From Streptosporangiaceae bacterium (GTDB lineage: Bacteria; Actinomycetota; Actinomycetes; Streptosporangiales; Streptosporangiaceae), in NCBI GenBank assembly GCA_030043395.1, contig JASHXW010000274.1:1-5283 (forward strand): a stretch of 5,283 nt of DNA, given 5' to 3'. This document shows positions 1 to 5,283 of the stretch, piece by piece. Under the pieces are notes generated by a model, which did not search any database, was not told the origin of the DNA, and saw only the letters and a list, made by a program, of their open reading frames with translations. Made by a program: the position numbers and the translations under genes. How positions within the stretch are numbered: the stretch's first letter is position 1; the number at the start of each line of letters is the position of its first letter.

Positions 1-486
1 AGACAGGCAGGTCGTGATCGCCGGCAGCCCGGCTAGCGTCGCCGGGACCTTGATGAACAAGTTAGGCCGGTCAACCATCCACCACAGCGCCCTGGCCTCG
101 GCGATGGTCTTCGCTGTCTCATTGGCCAGCCGTGGGTCGACCTCAATCGACACCCGGCCGTCGAGCCCGCCTGAGGAATCGAAGACCGGCCTGAGCACGT
201 CGCAAGCCCAGCGGATGTCATAGGTGGTCAGTGACCTGACCGCCTCGCCGACGCTGACGTCGCGCAGCGCGAGGTCGCCGAGCTGCTCGTCGTACGCGGT
301 GCCGTGCTGCATCGCGTGCTGGAAGATCGTCGGGTTCGACGTCACGCCCCGGACATGGAAGTCCTTGACCAGCCCAGCCAGGTTTCCGGTGGACAGCCGC
401 TCCCTGCTGATGTCGTCGAGCCAGATCGACACGCCCTCGGCGGTGAGCTTGCCGAGTATGTCCTGGTCTAGATGCTGCGCGGTCAT
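1..486 (-). CDS. tal: Transaldolase, N-terminal part (runs off left edge)
   Basis: Transaldolase moves a dihydroxyacetone unit between sedoheptulose 7-phosphate and glyceraldehyde 3-phosphate in the cytoplasmic non-oxidative pentose phosphate pathway. The minus-strand frame is open from the ATG at 486-484 to the window edge, giving 162 codons. The translation begins [20 protein letters not shown] and continues with the hallmarks of the actinobacterial enzyme: [10 protein letters not shown] (Asp24 fits the conserved active-site Asp), [10 protein letters not shown] (Asn51), [24 protein letters not shown] (Glu115) and NLFIKVPAT, where Lys146 is the expected Schiff-base lysine. Family members are about 360-380 residues, so a little under half is present. 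The start is supported by AGGAAGG at 500-494, seven bases upstream. The gene follows tkt by 21 bp on the same strand and is probably co-transcribed with it. Nothing in the visible part is broken. Confidence 0.96.
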   Translation of the reverse strand, partial: MTAQHLDQDILGKLTAEGVSIWLDDISRERLSTGNLAGLVKDFHVRGVTSNPTIFQHAMQHGTAYDEQLGDLALRDVSVGEAVRSLTTYDIRWACDVLRPVFDSSGGLDGRVSIEVDPRLANETAKTIAEARALWWMVDRPNLFIKVPATLAGLPAITTCLS

Positions 487-490
487 CGTT

Positions 491-500
491 CTTCCTTCCT
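491..500 (-). promoter_or_regulatory. Ribosome binding site of tal
   Basis: The minus strand reads AGGAAGGAAG here, then AACG and the ATG of tal. The AGGAAGG core is seven bases from the start codon, good Shine-Dalgarno spacing. It lies just after the tkt stop codon, so ribosomes finishing tkt arrive next to it. The stop codon itself sits in a short inverted repeat (TGACC/GGTCA, 500-510) that overlaps the edge of this site by one base. Confidence 0.75.
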
Positions 501-507
501 GACCCGG

Positions 508-2601
508 TCAGCTAGCCCGGCTCATGCTGAGCCGGGCTGCCTCAGCCACCCGTTCCGGGGTGATTCCGAATTCGGCGTACAGCTTCTCGTACGCGGCCGA
601 AGCGCCGTAATGCTCCAGGCTGATCACCTCTCCGGCATCGCCGACGAAAGAGTGCCAGCCCAGTCCGATTCCCGCCTCCACGCTCACCCGCGCCCTGATG
701 GCGGGTGGAAGCACCTCGTCGCGGTACTCCTGATCCTGCTCGGCGAACCACTCCACGCACGGCATCGAGACCACCCTGGCCGCGATCTTGTCCTGCCAGA
801 GCGCGTCGCGGGCGGCCATCGCGATCTGCACCTCGCTCCCGGTGCCGATGAGGATCACCTGCGGCGTACCCTCAGGCGCCTCGGCCAGCACATAACCGCC
901 CCGGGCGGTTCCGTCAGCGCTGGCCACTTCGCTCCGGTCGAAGACAGGCACCTTCTGCCTGGTCAGGCAGAGTCCGGCAGGATGGCTCGTGCGTTGCAGG
1001 ATCGTCCGCCACGCGACCGTGGTCTCGTTGGCATCGGCGGGCCGCACGACGTCAAGGCCGGGAATCGCGCGGAGCGCCCAGAGCTGCTCGACTGGCTGAT
1101 GCGTCGGGCCGTCCTCGCCCAGGCCGATCGAGTCGTGCGTCCAGACGAAGGTCACGGGCTGCTCCATCAGCGCTGCCATCCGCACTGCCGGCCGCATGTA
1201 GTCGCTGAACACGAGGAACGTCCCGCCATAGGGCCTGGTCAGCCCATGCAGCGCGATCCCGTTGCAGATCGCGCCCATGCCGAATTCCCTGATGCCGAAG
1301 TGCAGCGTCCGGCCGAAGGGATCACCGGGGAACATCTTGGTCTGGTGGTCGAGCGGGATGAACGACGGCTCGCCCGCCATGGTCGTGTCGTTGCTGCCGG
1401 CCAGGTCGGCAGACCCGCCCCAGAGTTCGGGCAGCACGGGGGCCAGCGCGTTGAGAACCTTGCCCGATGCGCTCCTGGTGGCCATCGGCCCGGACTCCGG
1501 CGCGAAGGCAGGCAGCGCGTCAGTCCAGCCGTCTGGCAGGCGGCGCTCGGCGAGCCGCGTGAGCAGCGCGAGCCGCTCGGGATTGGCAGCGGCCCAGGCT
1601 CCGAGCAACTCGTCCCACTGGGCGTGCGCGAGCTTGCCCCGGTCAGCGACCTCCCTGGCCCGGGCGACCGCCTCGTCCTCCACCGGGAAGTTCACGGCCG
1701 GATCGAAGTGCAGGATCTCCTTGGTCGCAGCCACCTCCGGCGCACCTAGTGCCGAGCCGTGTGCCTCCCCGGTGTTCTGCTTATTCGGAGCCGGCCAGCC
1801 GATGATGGTCGACAGCGCGATGATCGACGGCCGGTCGCGATGATCCCTGGCCGCCAGCAAGGCGTCATAGAGCGCCTGCACGTCCTCGTGGTACCCCTGC
1901 GGAGTGCGCCAGCTGACCCGCTGCGTGTGCCAGCCGTAGGCCGCGTACCTGGCCAGGGTGTCCTCGGACTTGGCGATATTGGTGTCGTCCTCGATCGAGA
2001 TGTGATTGTCGTCGTAGACCATGATGAGGTTGCCGAGCTCCTGGTGCGCGGCGAGGGAGGAGACCTCGTGGCTCACGCCCTCCTCGATGTCGCCGTCGGA
2101 GCAGAAGACGTAGATGTGGTGGTCGAACGGGCTCTCCCCGGCTGGCGTGTCGGGGTCAAGCAGCCCGCGCTCCCGCCGGGCCGCCATGGCCATCCCGACC
2201 GCGTTGGCCAGGCCCTGGCCAAGAGGGCCAGTCGTCGTCTCGACGCCCGGAGTCAGCCCGTGCTCGGGATGGCCCGGGGTGATGCTGCCCCAGGTACGGT
2301 ATCCCTCCAGGTCAGCCAGGGTAAGCCCGTAGCCGGACAGGTAGAGCTGGATATACAGCGTCAGGCTCGAATGCCCGCAGGAAAGAACGAACCGGTCTCT
2401 TCCGAGCCAATGGGGATCGGCTGGATCGTGCTGCAGAACTCGCTGGAATAGCACGTATGCGGCGGGCGCCAGGCTCATTGCCGTTCCTGGGTGGCCCGAC
2501 CCAGCCTTCTGAACCGCGTCCATCGCGAGCACCCGGATCAGGTCCACGGCGCGCGCGTCGGTCGCACTCCATTCCAGCTGGGACGTTGTCTGGCTGATCA
2601 C
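508..2601 (-). CDS. tkt: Transketolase
   Basis: Transketolase transfers two-carbon ketol units between pentose and other sugar phosphates, using thiamine diphosphate and a divalent metal, in the cytoplasmic non-oxidative pentose phosphate pathway. The product is 697 residues, full length for the family (about 660-700). In order it shows the N-terminal ThDP-binding domain with AGSGHPGT (His37), LSCGHSSL (His76), TPGHPE (His111), TTGPLGQG, and the metal/ThDP motif from SDGDIEEG (Asp169) to YDDN (Asn199), then GEAHGSALG (His281). The middle domain has GGSADLAGSN, GIREFGMG (Glu439, which should activate the cofactor) and THDSIGLGEDGPTHQP (His489). LTRQK (Arg548) and GTGSEV follow in the C-terminal domain. 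No expected catalytic residue is missing. Ser168 in place of the first Gly of GDG is usual in actinobacteria. The start is GTG, supported by AGGAGGG seven bases upstream. tal follows 21 bp downstream. Confidence 0.98.
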   Translation of the reverse strand: MISQTTSQLEWSATDARAVDLIRVLAMDAVQKAGSGHPGTAMSLAPAAYVLFQRVLQHDPADPHWLGRDRFVLSCGHSSLTLYIQLYLSGYGLTLADLEGYRTWGSITPGHPEHGLTPGVETTTGPLGQGLANAVGMAMAARRERGLLDPDTPAGESPFDHHIYVFCSDGDIEEGVSHEVSSLAAHQELGNLIMVYDDNHISIEDDTNIAKSEDTLARYAAYGWHTQRVSWRTPQGYHEDVQALYDALLAARDHRDRPSIIALSTIIGWPAPNKQNTGEAHGSALGAPEVAATKEILHFDPAVNFPVEDEAVARAREVADRGKLAHAQWDELLGAWAAANPERLALLTRLAERRLPDGWTDALPAFAPESGPMATRSASGKVLNALAPVLPELWGGSADLAGSNDTTMAGEPSFIPLDHQTKMFPGDPFGRTLHFGIREFGMGAICNGIALHGLTRPYGGTFLVFSDYMRPAVRMAALMEQPVTFVWTHDSIGLGEDGPTHQPVEQLWALRAIPGLDVVRPADANETTVAWRTILQRTSHPAGLCLTRQKVPVFDRSEVASADGTARGGYVLAEAPEGTPQVILIGTGSEVQIAMAARDALWQDKIAARVVSMPCVEWFAEQDQEYRDEVLPPAIRARVSVEAGIGLGWHSFVGDAGEVISLEHYGASAAYEKLYAEFGITPERVAEAARLSMSRAS
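514..538 (-). repeat. Perfect 11-bp hairpin in the 3' end of tkt
   Basis: The arms AGCCCGGCTCA (514-524) and TGAGCCGGGCT (528-538) are exact reverse complements around a 3-base loop. Nine of eleven pairs are G-C. The structure lies inside the last codons of tkt, ending three bases before the TGA, and about 30 bases upstream of the tal start. No T-run follows it on the mRNA strand, so it is not a textbook intrinsic terminator. It could slow polymerase, protect the tkt 3' end after processing, or tune tal expression. These roles are inferences; the symmetry is seen directly. Confidence 0.7.
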
Positions 2602-2842
2602 CTAGCTACCCTCCTGACCCTGCCGGCTAGTCAGAACCGACACTATCGCCCTAGGTATAGCCGTCGCCGCCTCGGTAGAGCCGACTTCACGTCCAGTTCG
2701 GCATCCGTCTTCCGACCCAGCGACGCCGTTCAGACCCCGCGATCGAACTTATTGACCCTTGCCGTCAGACAAAAGCGAAGAAAGGTACATTGCGCGAACG
2801 GAAAACGATGATATGTCAGTAGGTAGGGGCATGATCGGTGCC
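2602..2842. promoter_or_regulatory. Divergent intergenic region between tkt and the AbiEi-like gene
   Basis: This stretch of about 240 bases separates two divergent genes and must carry the promoters of both, unless either gene is leaderless. I see no RNA gene and no convincing protein-coding frame here. The tkt side holds the tkt ribosome binding site and a possible -10 element, TATACC, on the minus strand at 2659-2654, without a clear -35 box. A loose inverted pair, CGGCTA (2624-2629) and TAGCCG (2658-2663), could be an operator or chance. The right part, about 2740-2825, is much richer in A and T than the flanks, with TTGACC at 2752-2757 and TACATT at 2786-2791 on the plus strand. Their 28-base spacing is too long for one sigma-70-type promoter, so they should not be read as a pair. 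Confidence 0.45.
2609..2615 (-). promoter_or_regulatory. Ribosome binding site of tkt, deciding the GTG start
   Basis: The minus strand reads AGGAGGG, seven bases before the GTG of tkt at 2601-2599. This is nearly ideal complementarity to the 16S rRNA tail and settles the non-ATG start. The segment GGTCAGGA is shared with the leader of tal. Confidence 0.85.
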
Positions 2843-3808
2843 ATGGACATGGATAGAGTGCCGGATTTAGGGCGATTAGGTGGGCTGGTTACGGTGCGGG
2901 AGTTGCGGGCGGCGGGGTTTGGTGAGTCTGACATTCGGACGGCCGTCCGACGGGGAGCGCTGGTGGCAGTCGTCCGGGGTGTCTACGCGCGGGCCGGTCG
3001 TGCGAGCAAACTTAAGGAGACCCCTGAAGGCCAGCGCGCCCTCAGGCTAGCCGGCGTGCTCGCTGGCGCCGGACCGCCTGTCGTCGGCAGCCACCAAGAC
3101 GCTGCCATCGTTCACGGACTCGCGCTGCTTGAGCGTCCATCGGACGACGTCATAACGGTGACCCGGCCACCCTCCGTGGCTGGACGGCGAACTGGCCGTC
3201 CTGGCATCCGTCTTCACATCGCGGCGCTGCCGCCCAGTCAGGTCACGGTGACCCGTCGCATCCCAGTGACATCGGCCGCGAGGACCGTGCTCGACCTGGC
3301 CCGCTCCAGTTCCTTCAGGTCTGGCGTGGTCGTTGCCGACTCCGCGCTGCAGCGCCGCAAAACTTCCAAAGGCGAGCTGCTTGAAGTCCTGGCCAGCTGT
3401 ACTAGCTGGCCAGGGATCGAGGTCGCGCGGCAGGTGGTGGAGTTCAGCGACTGGCGCGCGGAGTCACCGTTCGAGTCGATCTCCCGTGTCGCTTTCCGTG
3501 ACGGCGGGCTGCCGGCGCCTGAGCTTCAGGTGCAAGTGGGGAGCGAAGTGCGGATGATCGGCAGGGCCGACTTCCTGTGGCGCCAGCACCGGACCATCGG
3601 CGAGGCTGATGGCGCGCTGAAGTACGAGAACCCTGACCGCGCACGCCTTCAGCTACGCAGGGACGCGGACCTGCGAGCGGCCGGGTTCGAGGTCGTCCAC
3701 TTCACCTGGCGTGAGATCGTCGCCACGCCAGACGCCGTCGTGAACTCGATCAGGGAGGCCTTTCGCCGCGCCGAGGTGCTCCAGGCAGCAGAACGCCGTC
3801 GGGCATGA
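2843..3808 (+). CDS. AbiEi-like winged-helix protein with C-terminal PD-(D/E)XK-type nuclease domain
   Basis: The frame is open from 2759, but the family usually starts just before the segment DRVPDLGRLGGLVTVRELRA. I therefore favour the ATG at 2843 (321 residues); the ATGs at 2831 and 2849 are alternatives. Numbering from 2843, residues about 13-50 form the AbiEi-type N-terminal winged helix (GLVTVRELRAAGFGESDIR, then RRGALVAVVRGVYA). Residues about 80-150 match the middle of AbiEi-like antitoxins (SHQDAAIVHGL, VTRPPS, IPVTSAARTVLDLAR). Residues about 205-300 resemble DUF559/Vsr-like nucleases: ESPFESISR (Glu211), GRADFLW (Asp243), GEADGALKY (Glu254, Asp256, Lys260), and GFEVVHFTWREI near the end. 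These acidic residues and the lysine fit a PD-(D/E)XK active site. AbiEi normally represses and neutralises the AbiEii nucleotidyltransferase, but no such gene adjoins it. Large numbers of similar solitary genes occur in actinobacteria and their role is unsettled. DNA binding is likely; nuclease activity is inference. Confidence 0.85.
   Translation: MDMDRVPDLGRLGGLVTVRELRAAGFGESDIRTAVRRGALVAVVRGVYARAGRASKLKETPEGQRALRLAGVLAGAGPPVVGSHQDAAIVHGLALLERPSDDVITVTRPPSVAGRRTGRPGIRLHIAALPPSQVTVTRRIPVTSAARTVLDLARSSSFRSGVVVADSALQRRKTSKGELLEVLASCTSWPGIEVARQVVEFSDWRAESPFESISRVAFRDGGLPAPELQVQVGSEVRMIGRADFLWRQHRTIGEADGALKYENPDRARLQLRRDADLRAAGFEVVHFTWREIVATPDAVVNSIREAFRRAEVLQAAERRRA
3388..3414. repeat. Perfect 11-bp inverted repeat inside the AbiEi-like gene
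   Basis: The arms CCTGGCCAGCT (3388-3398) and AGCTGGCCAGG (3404-3414) are exact reverse complements around the 5-base loop GTACT. The repeat encodes the segment around VLASCTSWPG, just between the AbiEi-like part and the nuclease-like part of the protein. It could be a hairpin in the mRNA, a protein binding site, or a scar of a domain fusion. It may also be a chance by-product of high-GC coding. Confidence 0.6.
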
Positions 3809-3818
3809 GCAAAGTCAA

Positions 3819-3830
3819 GCCCGGTCGGGC
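3819..3830. terminator. Small hairpin between convergent genes
   Basis: GCCCG (3819-3823) and CGGGC (3826-3830) pair across a 2-base gap in the 25-bp space between the convergent stop codons at 3808 and 3834. A symmetric GC stem here could end transcription from both sides. It is short and no T-run follows on either strand, so it is a weak candidate. Confidence 0.3.
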
Positions 3831-3833
3831 AGG

Positions 3834-4613
3834 TCAGTCGTCCAGCGAGGACAAGAACGCGAGCATGTGCGCGTTGACCTCGTCTGGGTGACTGATGTTC
3901 GAGGCGTGGGTGCCACCCTCGATGACGGCCAGGGTGGTCTTGCCGCCAAGTCCGTCCCGCAACTCCTCGGCCTTGGACATGGGGATCGAAGCGTCCTCGG
4001 TCCCGTGGATGATCAGGGCGGGGGCCGTGATCTCGCCGATCTTGTCGGTGATGTCATCACGGTCCATCAGGCAGCGGAACGCATAAGTCGCCTGGTCGTC
4101 GTCGAGGACTGCCCACTTGGCGTACCAGTCAGGCCACTGGCCAGGGCCGAGAATCATCGCCGACACCAGTTCCTGGACGGGCTCTGGGCCCTGGGCGATC
4201 CAGATCTGGAACATCTGCTCGTAGCTTGGTGCCATCGCCGGGTCCTCGGTCCCGGCCTGAGTGTCGATCAGAATCAGGCCGCGCACCCGGTCTGGCTGCT
4301 CCATGGCCGCGCGCATGCTCACGAACCCGCCCTGGGACATGCCGCCAAGCACCGCGCGGTCGATCCCGAGGTGATCAAGCAGCGCGAGCAGGTCGCGGGC
4401 AGAGTCCCAGTACGTGAACGGCCCTGGTGAGCTAGTCGGGCCGTGCCCGCGCTCGTCCCAGGTAATGACGCGGTACCGCGGCGATAGCGCCGCGACCTGG
4501 GCCCCGAACATCGAGTGGTCCATCAGGTACCCGTGGCTCAGCACCACCACGGGGCCGGCACCGCCGGTGTCGTCGTAGCTGAGATCGATCCCGTTGACAG
4601 CGGCAGTCGGCAT
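3834..4613 (-). CDS. Alpha/beta-fold hydrolase
   Basis: The product is a 259-residue cytoplasmic hydrolase of the alpha/beta-hydrolase-1 type, close to the usual length. No signal peptide is visible. Starting at the ATG 4613-4611, it shows the oxyanion segment SHGYLMD (His27-Gly28), the strand and turn TWDERGHG, the nucleophile elbow GGMSQGG (Ser93), the acid in HGTEDASIP (Asp207) and the histidine in GGTHASN (His236). The triad is therefore complete. A cap region of roughly residues 120-195 includes many Trp, Tyr and Met residues, suggesting a hydrophobic substrate pocket. The sequence resembles enol-lactone hydrolases, esterases and non-heme haloperoxidase-like proteins, and the substrate cannot be named. 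The frame extends upstream to 4709, but that would overlap the end of ctaA by some 85 bases and adds a non-homologous Arg/Pro-rich leader. The chosen start is 10 bases after the ctaA stop, without a clear ribosome binding site, so it is probably read by coupling to ctaA. Confidence 0.92.
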   Translation of the reverse strand: MPTAAVNGIDLSYDDTGGAGPVVVLSHGYLMDHSMFGAQVAALSPRYRVITWDERGHGPTSSPGPFTYWDSARDLLALLDHLGIDRAVLGGMSQGGFVSMRAAMEQPDRVRGLILIDTQAGTEDPAMAPSYEQMFQIWIAQGPEPVQELVSAMILGPGQWPDWYAKWAVLDDDQATYAFRCLMDRDDITDKIGEITAPALIIHGTEDASIPMSKAEELRDGLGGKTTLAVIEGGTHASNISHPDEVNAHMLAFLSSLDD

Positions 4614-4623
4614 ATACCGGAAG

Positions 4624-5283
4624 CTACCGCACAGCCGTCCCGCCGGACAGGGCCTCGGCCGCCGGAGCCGCGAGATCAGGATCGGCGACCCCGACTTGAC
4701 CGCGGTCACGCAGCGCGAAGTTCAGCCTGAGCACCGCGATCCAGATCAGCGCAGAGTTCGCGACGTGCACCCAGACCAGGCCAGCTGGCAGGCGAAGGAA
4801 GTACTGGACGTACCCGATCACGCCCTGGACGGCGATCAGGCCGAGCGAGATCCAGGCGAGCCGCACGACCCGCGGCGGCGCCTCCTCGTAGATCGCCAGC
4901 ACGAGGAACATCACGGCCACGGTCCCGAGCACCCAGCCGACATCAGCGTGCAGCTGCGTCACCTGGACCAGGGTCAGGAAGTGGAAGCGGTGCACGTTGG
5001 TGCTGCCCGACAGCGGGCCGGTTCCGGTGACCAGCGTCCCGGCCACCATCATCACCGACGTGACCAGGAGCAGTGCCCTGGCCACAAGCCTGACAAGCGG
5101 CTTGACCAGCCAGGTGGGCGGCCTGTCACTCTCGGCAGATCGCACGTGCAGCGCGACGGCGGCCGCGAGGACCGGCAGCGTCGCGATGAAGTGCAACGAC
5201 ACCCAGAATGGCGACAGGTGCGTGAGCACCACGATGCCGCCGACGACCGCCTGGACCGCGATGCCGCCGGGCTGGGCAGACGC
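4624..5283 (-). CDS. ctaA: Heme A synthase (CtaA/COX15 family), C-terminal part (runs off right edge)
   Basis: Heme A synthase is a membrane enzyme that oxidises the C8 methyl group of heme O to a formyl group, giving heme A for aa3-type cytochrome oxidase. The frame is open from the right edge to the TAG at 4626-4624, giving 219 residues. The N-terminal third is missing, judged against a usual length near 300. In fragment numbering, hydrophobic helices lie at about 27-46, 66-86, 114-131, 142-163 and 169-190. Family signatures include QAVVGGIVVLTHLSPFWVSLHF (split here as QAVVGGIVVLTH, then LSPFWVSLHF), GPLSG, TQLHADVGW, QGVIGYVQYFLRLP and WVHVANSALIW. His31, His112 and His173 fall where the paired heme-ligand histidines of helices 4, 6 and 8 are expected. 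A 28-residue Ala/Asp-rich tail follows the last helix. The hydrolase gene begins 10 bases downstream. Confidence 0.92.
   Translation of the reverse strand, partial: ASAQPGGIAVQAVVGGIVVLTHLSPFWVSLHFIATLPVLAAAVALHVRSAESDRPPTWLVKPLVRLVARALLLVTSVMMVAGTLVTGTGPLSGSTNVHRFHFLTLVQVTQLHADVGWVLGTVAVMFLVLAIYEEAPPRVVRLAWISLGLIAVQGVIGYVQYFLRLPAGLVWVHVANSALIWIAVLRLNFALRDRGQVGVADPDLAAPAAEALSGGTAVR

Noticed and set aside
472..1749. Long plus-strand open frame (425 codons) antisense to tkt
   Set aside because: The translation is rich in Arg, Gly, His and Pro with no recognisable domain, and it lies opposite a full-length transketolase with all its motifs. Long antisense frames are expected in high-GC coding DNA.
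2215..2231. Short inverted repeat CTGGCC/GGCCAG inside tkt
   Set aside because: The 6-bp stem is within what GC-rich coding sequence gives by chance, and it sits over conserved glycine/leucine codons of the PLGQGLANAVG motif.
1759..2451. Plus-strand open frame (230 codons) antisense to the tkt 5' half
   Set aside because: It is Val/Asp/Gly/Arg-rich low-information sequence, mirrors conserved tkt codons, and has no family resemblance.
2843..3808. A complete type IV AbiE toxin-antitoxin system
   Set aside because: Only the AbiEi-like half is present. Neither neighbouring gene is a nucleotidyltransferase, so a functional AbiE pair cannot be claimed here.
3867..4430. Plus-strand open frame (187 codons) antisense to the hydrolase
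   Set aside because: It is a shadow of the well-supported alpha/beta hydrolase on the other strand.
4614..4709. Upstream extension of the hydrolase by 32 codons
   Set aside because: It would overlap the ctaA coding end and adds an Arg/Pro-rich stretch unlike any hydrolase N-terminus; homology begins right after the ATG at 4613.
1..5283. CRISPR arrays, tRNA or rRNA genes, insertion sequences, attachment sites
   Set aside because: I saw no regularly spaced repeats, no tRNA-like cloverleaf or rRNA sequence, and no transposase or integrase. The inverted repeats found are short and not arranged as insertion-sequence ends.

Overview
The window comes from a high-GC Gram-positive bacterium of the Actinomycetota. 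The evidence is strong G/C bias in coding third positions, use of a GTG start, and transketolase and transaldolase sequences of the actinobacterial type (for example the ASDGD/CSDGD form of the thiamine-diphosphate motif and the LDDISRERL start of transaldolase). The species cannot be named from this sequence.

Layout. Positions 1-486 (minus strand) hold the first 162 codons of a transaldolase that runs off the left edge. Positions 508-2601 (minus) hold a complete 697-residue transketolase. The two genes are 21 bp apart and form a tkt-tal unit for the non-oxidative pentose phosphate pathway. A perfect 11-bp hairpin lies in the last codons of tkt. Positions 2602-2842 are a non-coding divergent intergenic region. 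Positions 2843-3808 (plus) hold a standalone gene with an AbiEi-like winged-helix N-terminus and a C-terminal PD-(D/E)XK-type (DUF559/Vsr-like) nuclease domain. It has no toxin partner in view. It converges with 3834-4613 (minus), an alpha/beta hydrolase with a complete catalytic triad. This starts only 10 nt after the stop of a heme A synthase (CtaA/COX15) gene, whose last 219 codons fill 4624-5283 (minus) and which continues past the right edge.

How the genes relate. The tkt-tal pair next to a cytochrome oxidase heme-biosynthesis gene is a known actinobacterial neighbourhood, in which ctaB (heme O synthase) normally diverges from tkt. Here the slot next to tkt holds the AbiEi-like nuclease gene and the hydrolase, and ctaB is absent from the interval. 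This is the most informative departure from the usual arrangement. Most of the window is ordinary core metabolism. The candidate accessory element is the AbiEi/nuclease fusion gene, with an AT-richer stretch at its 5' side and an internal perfect inverted repeat at its domain linker.
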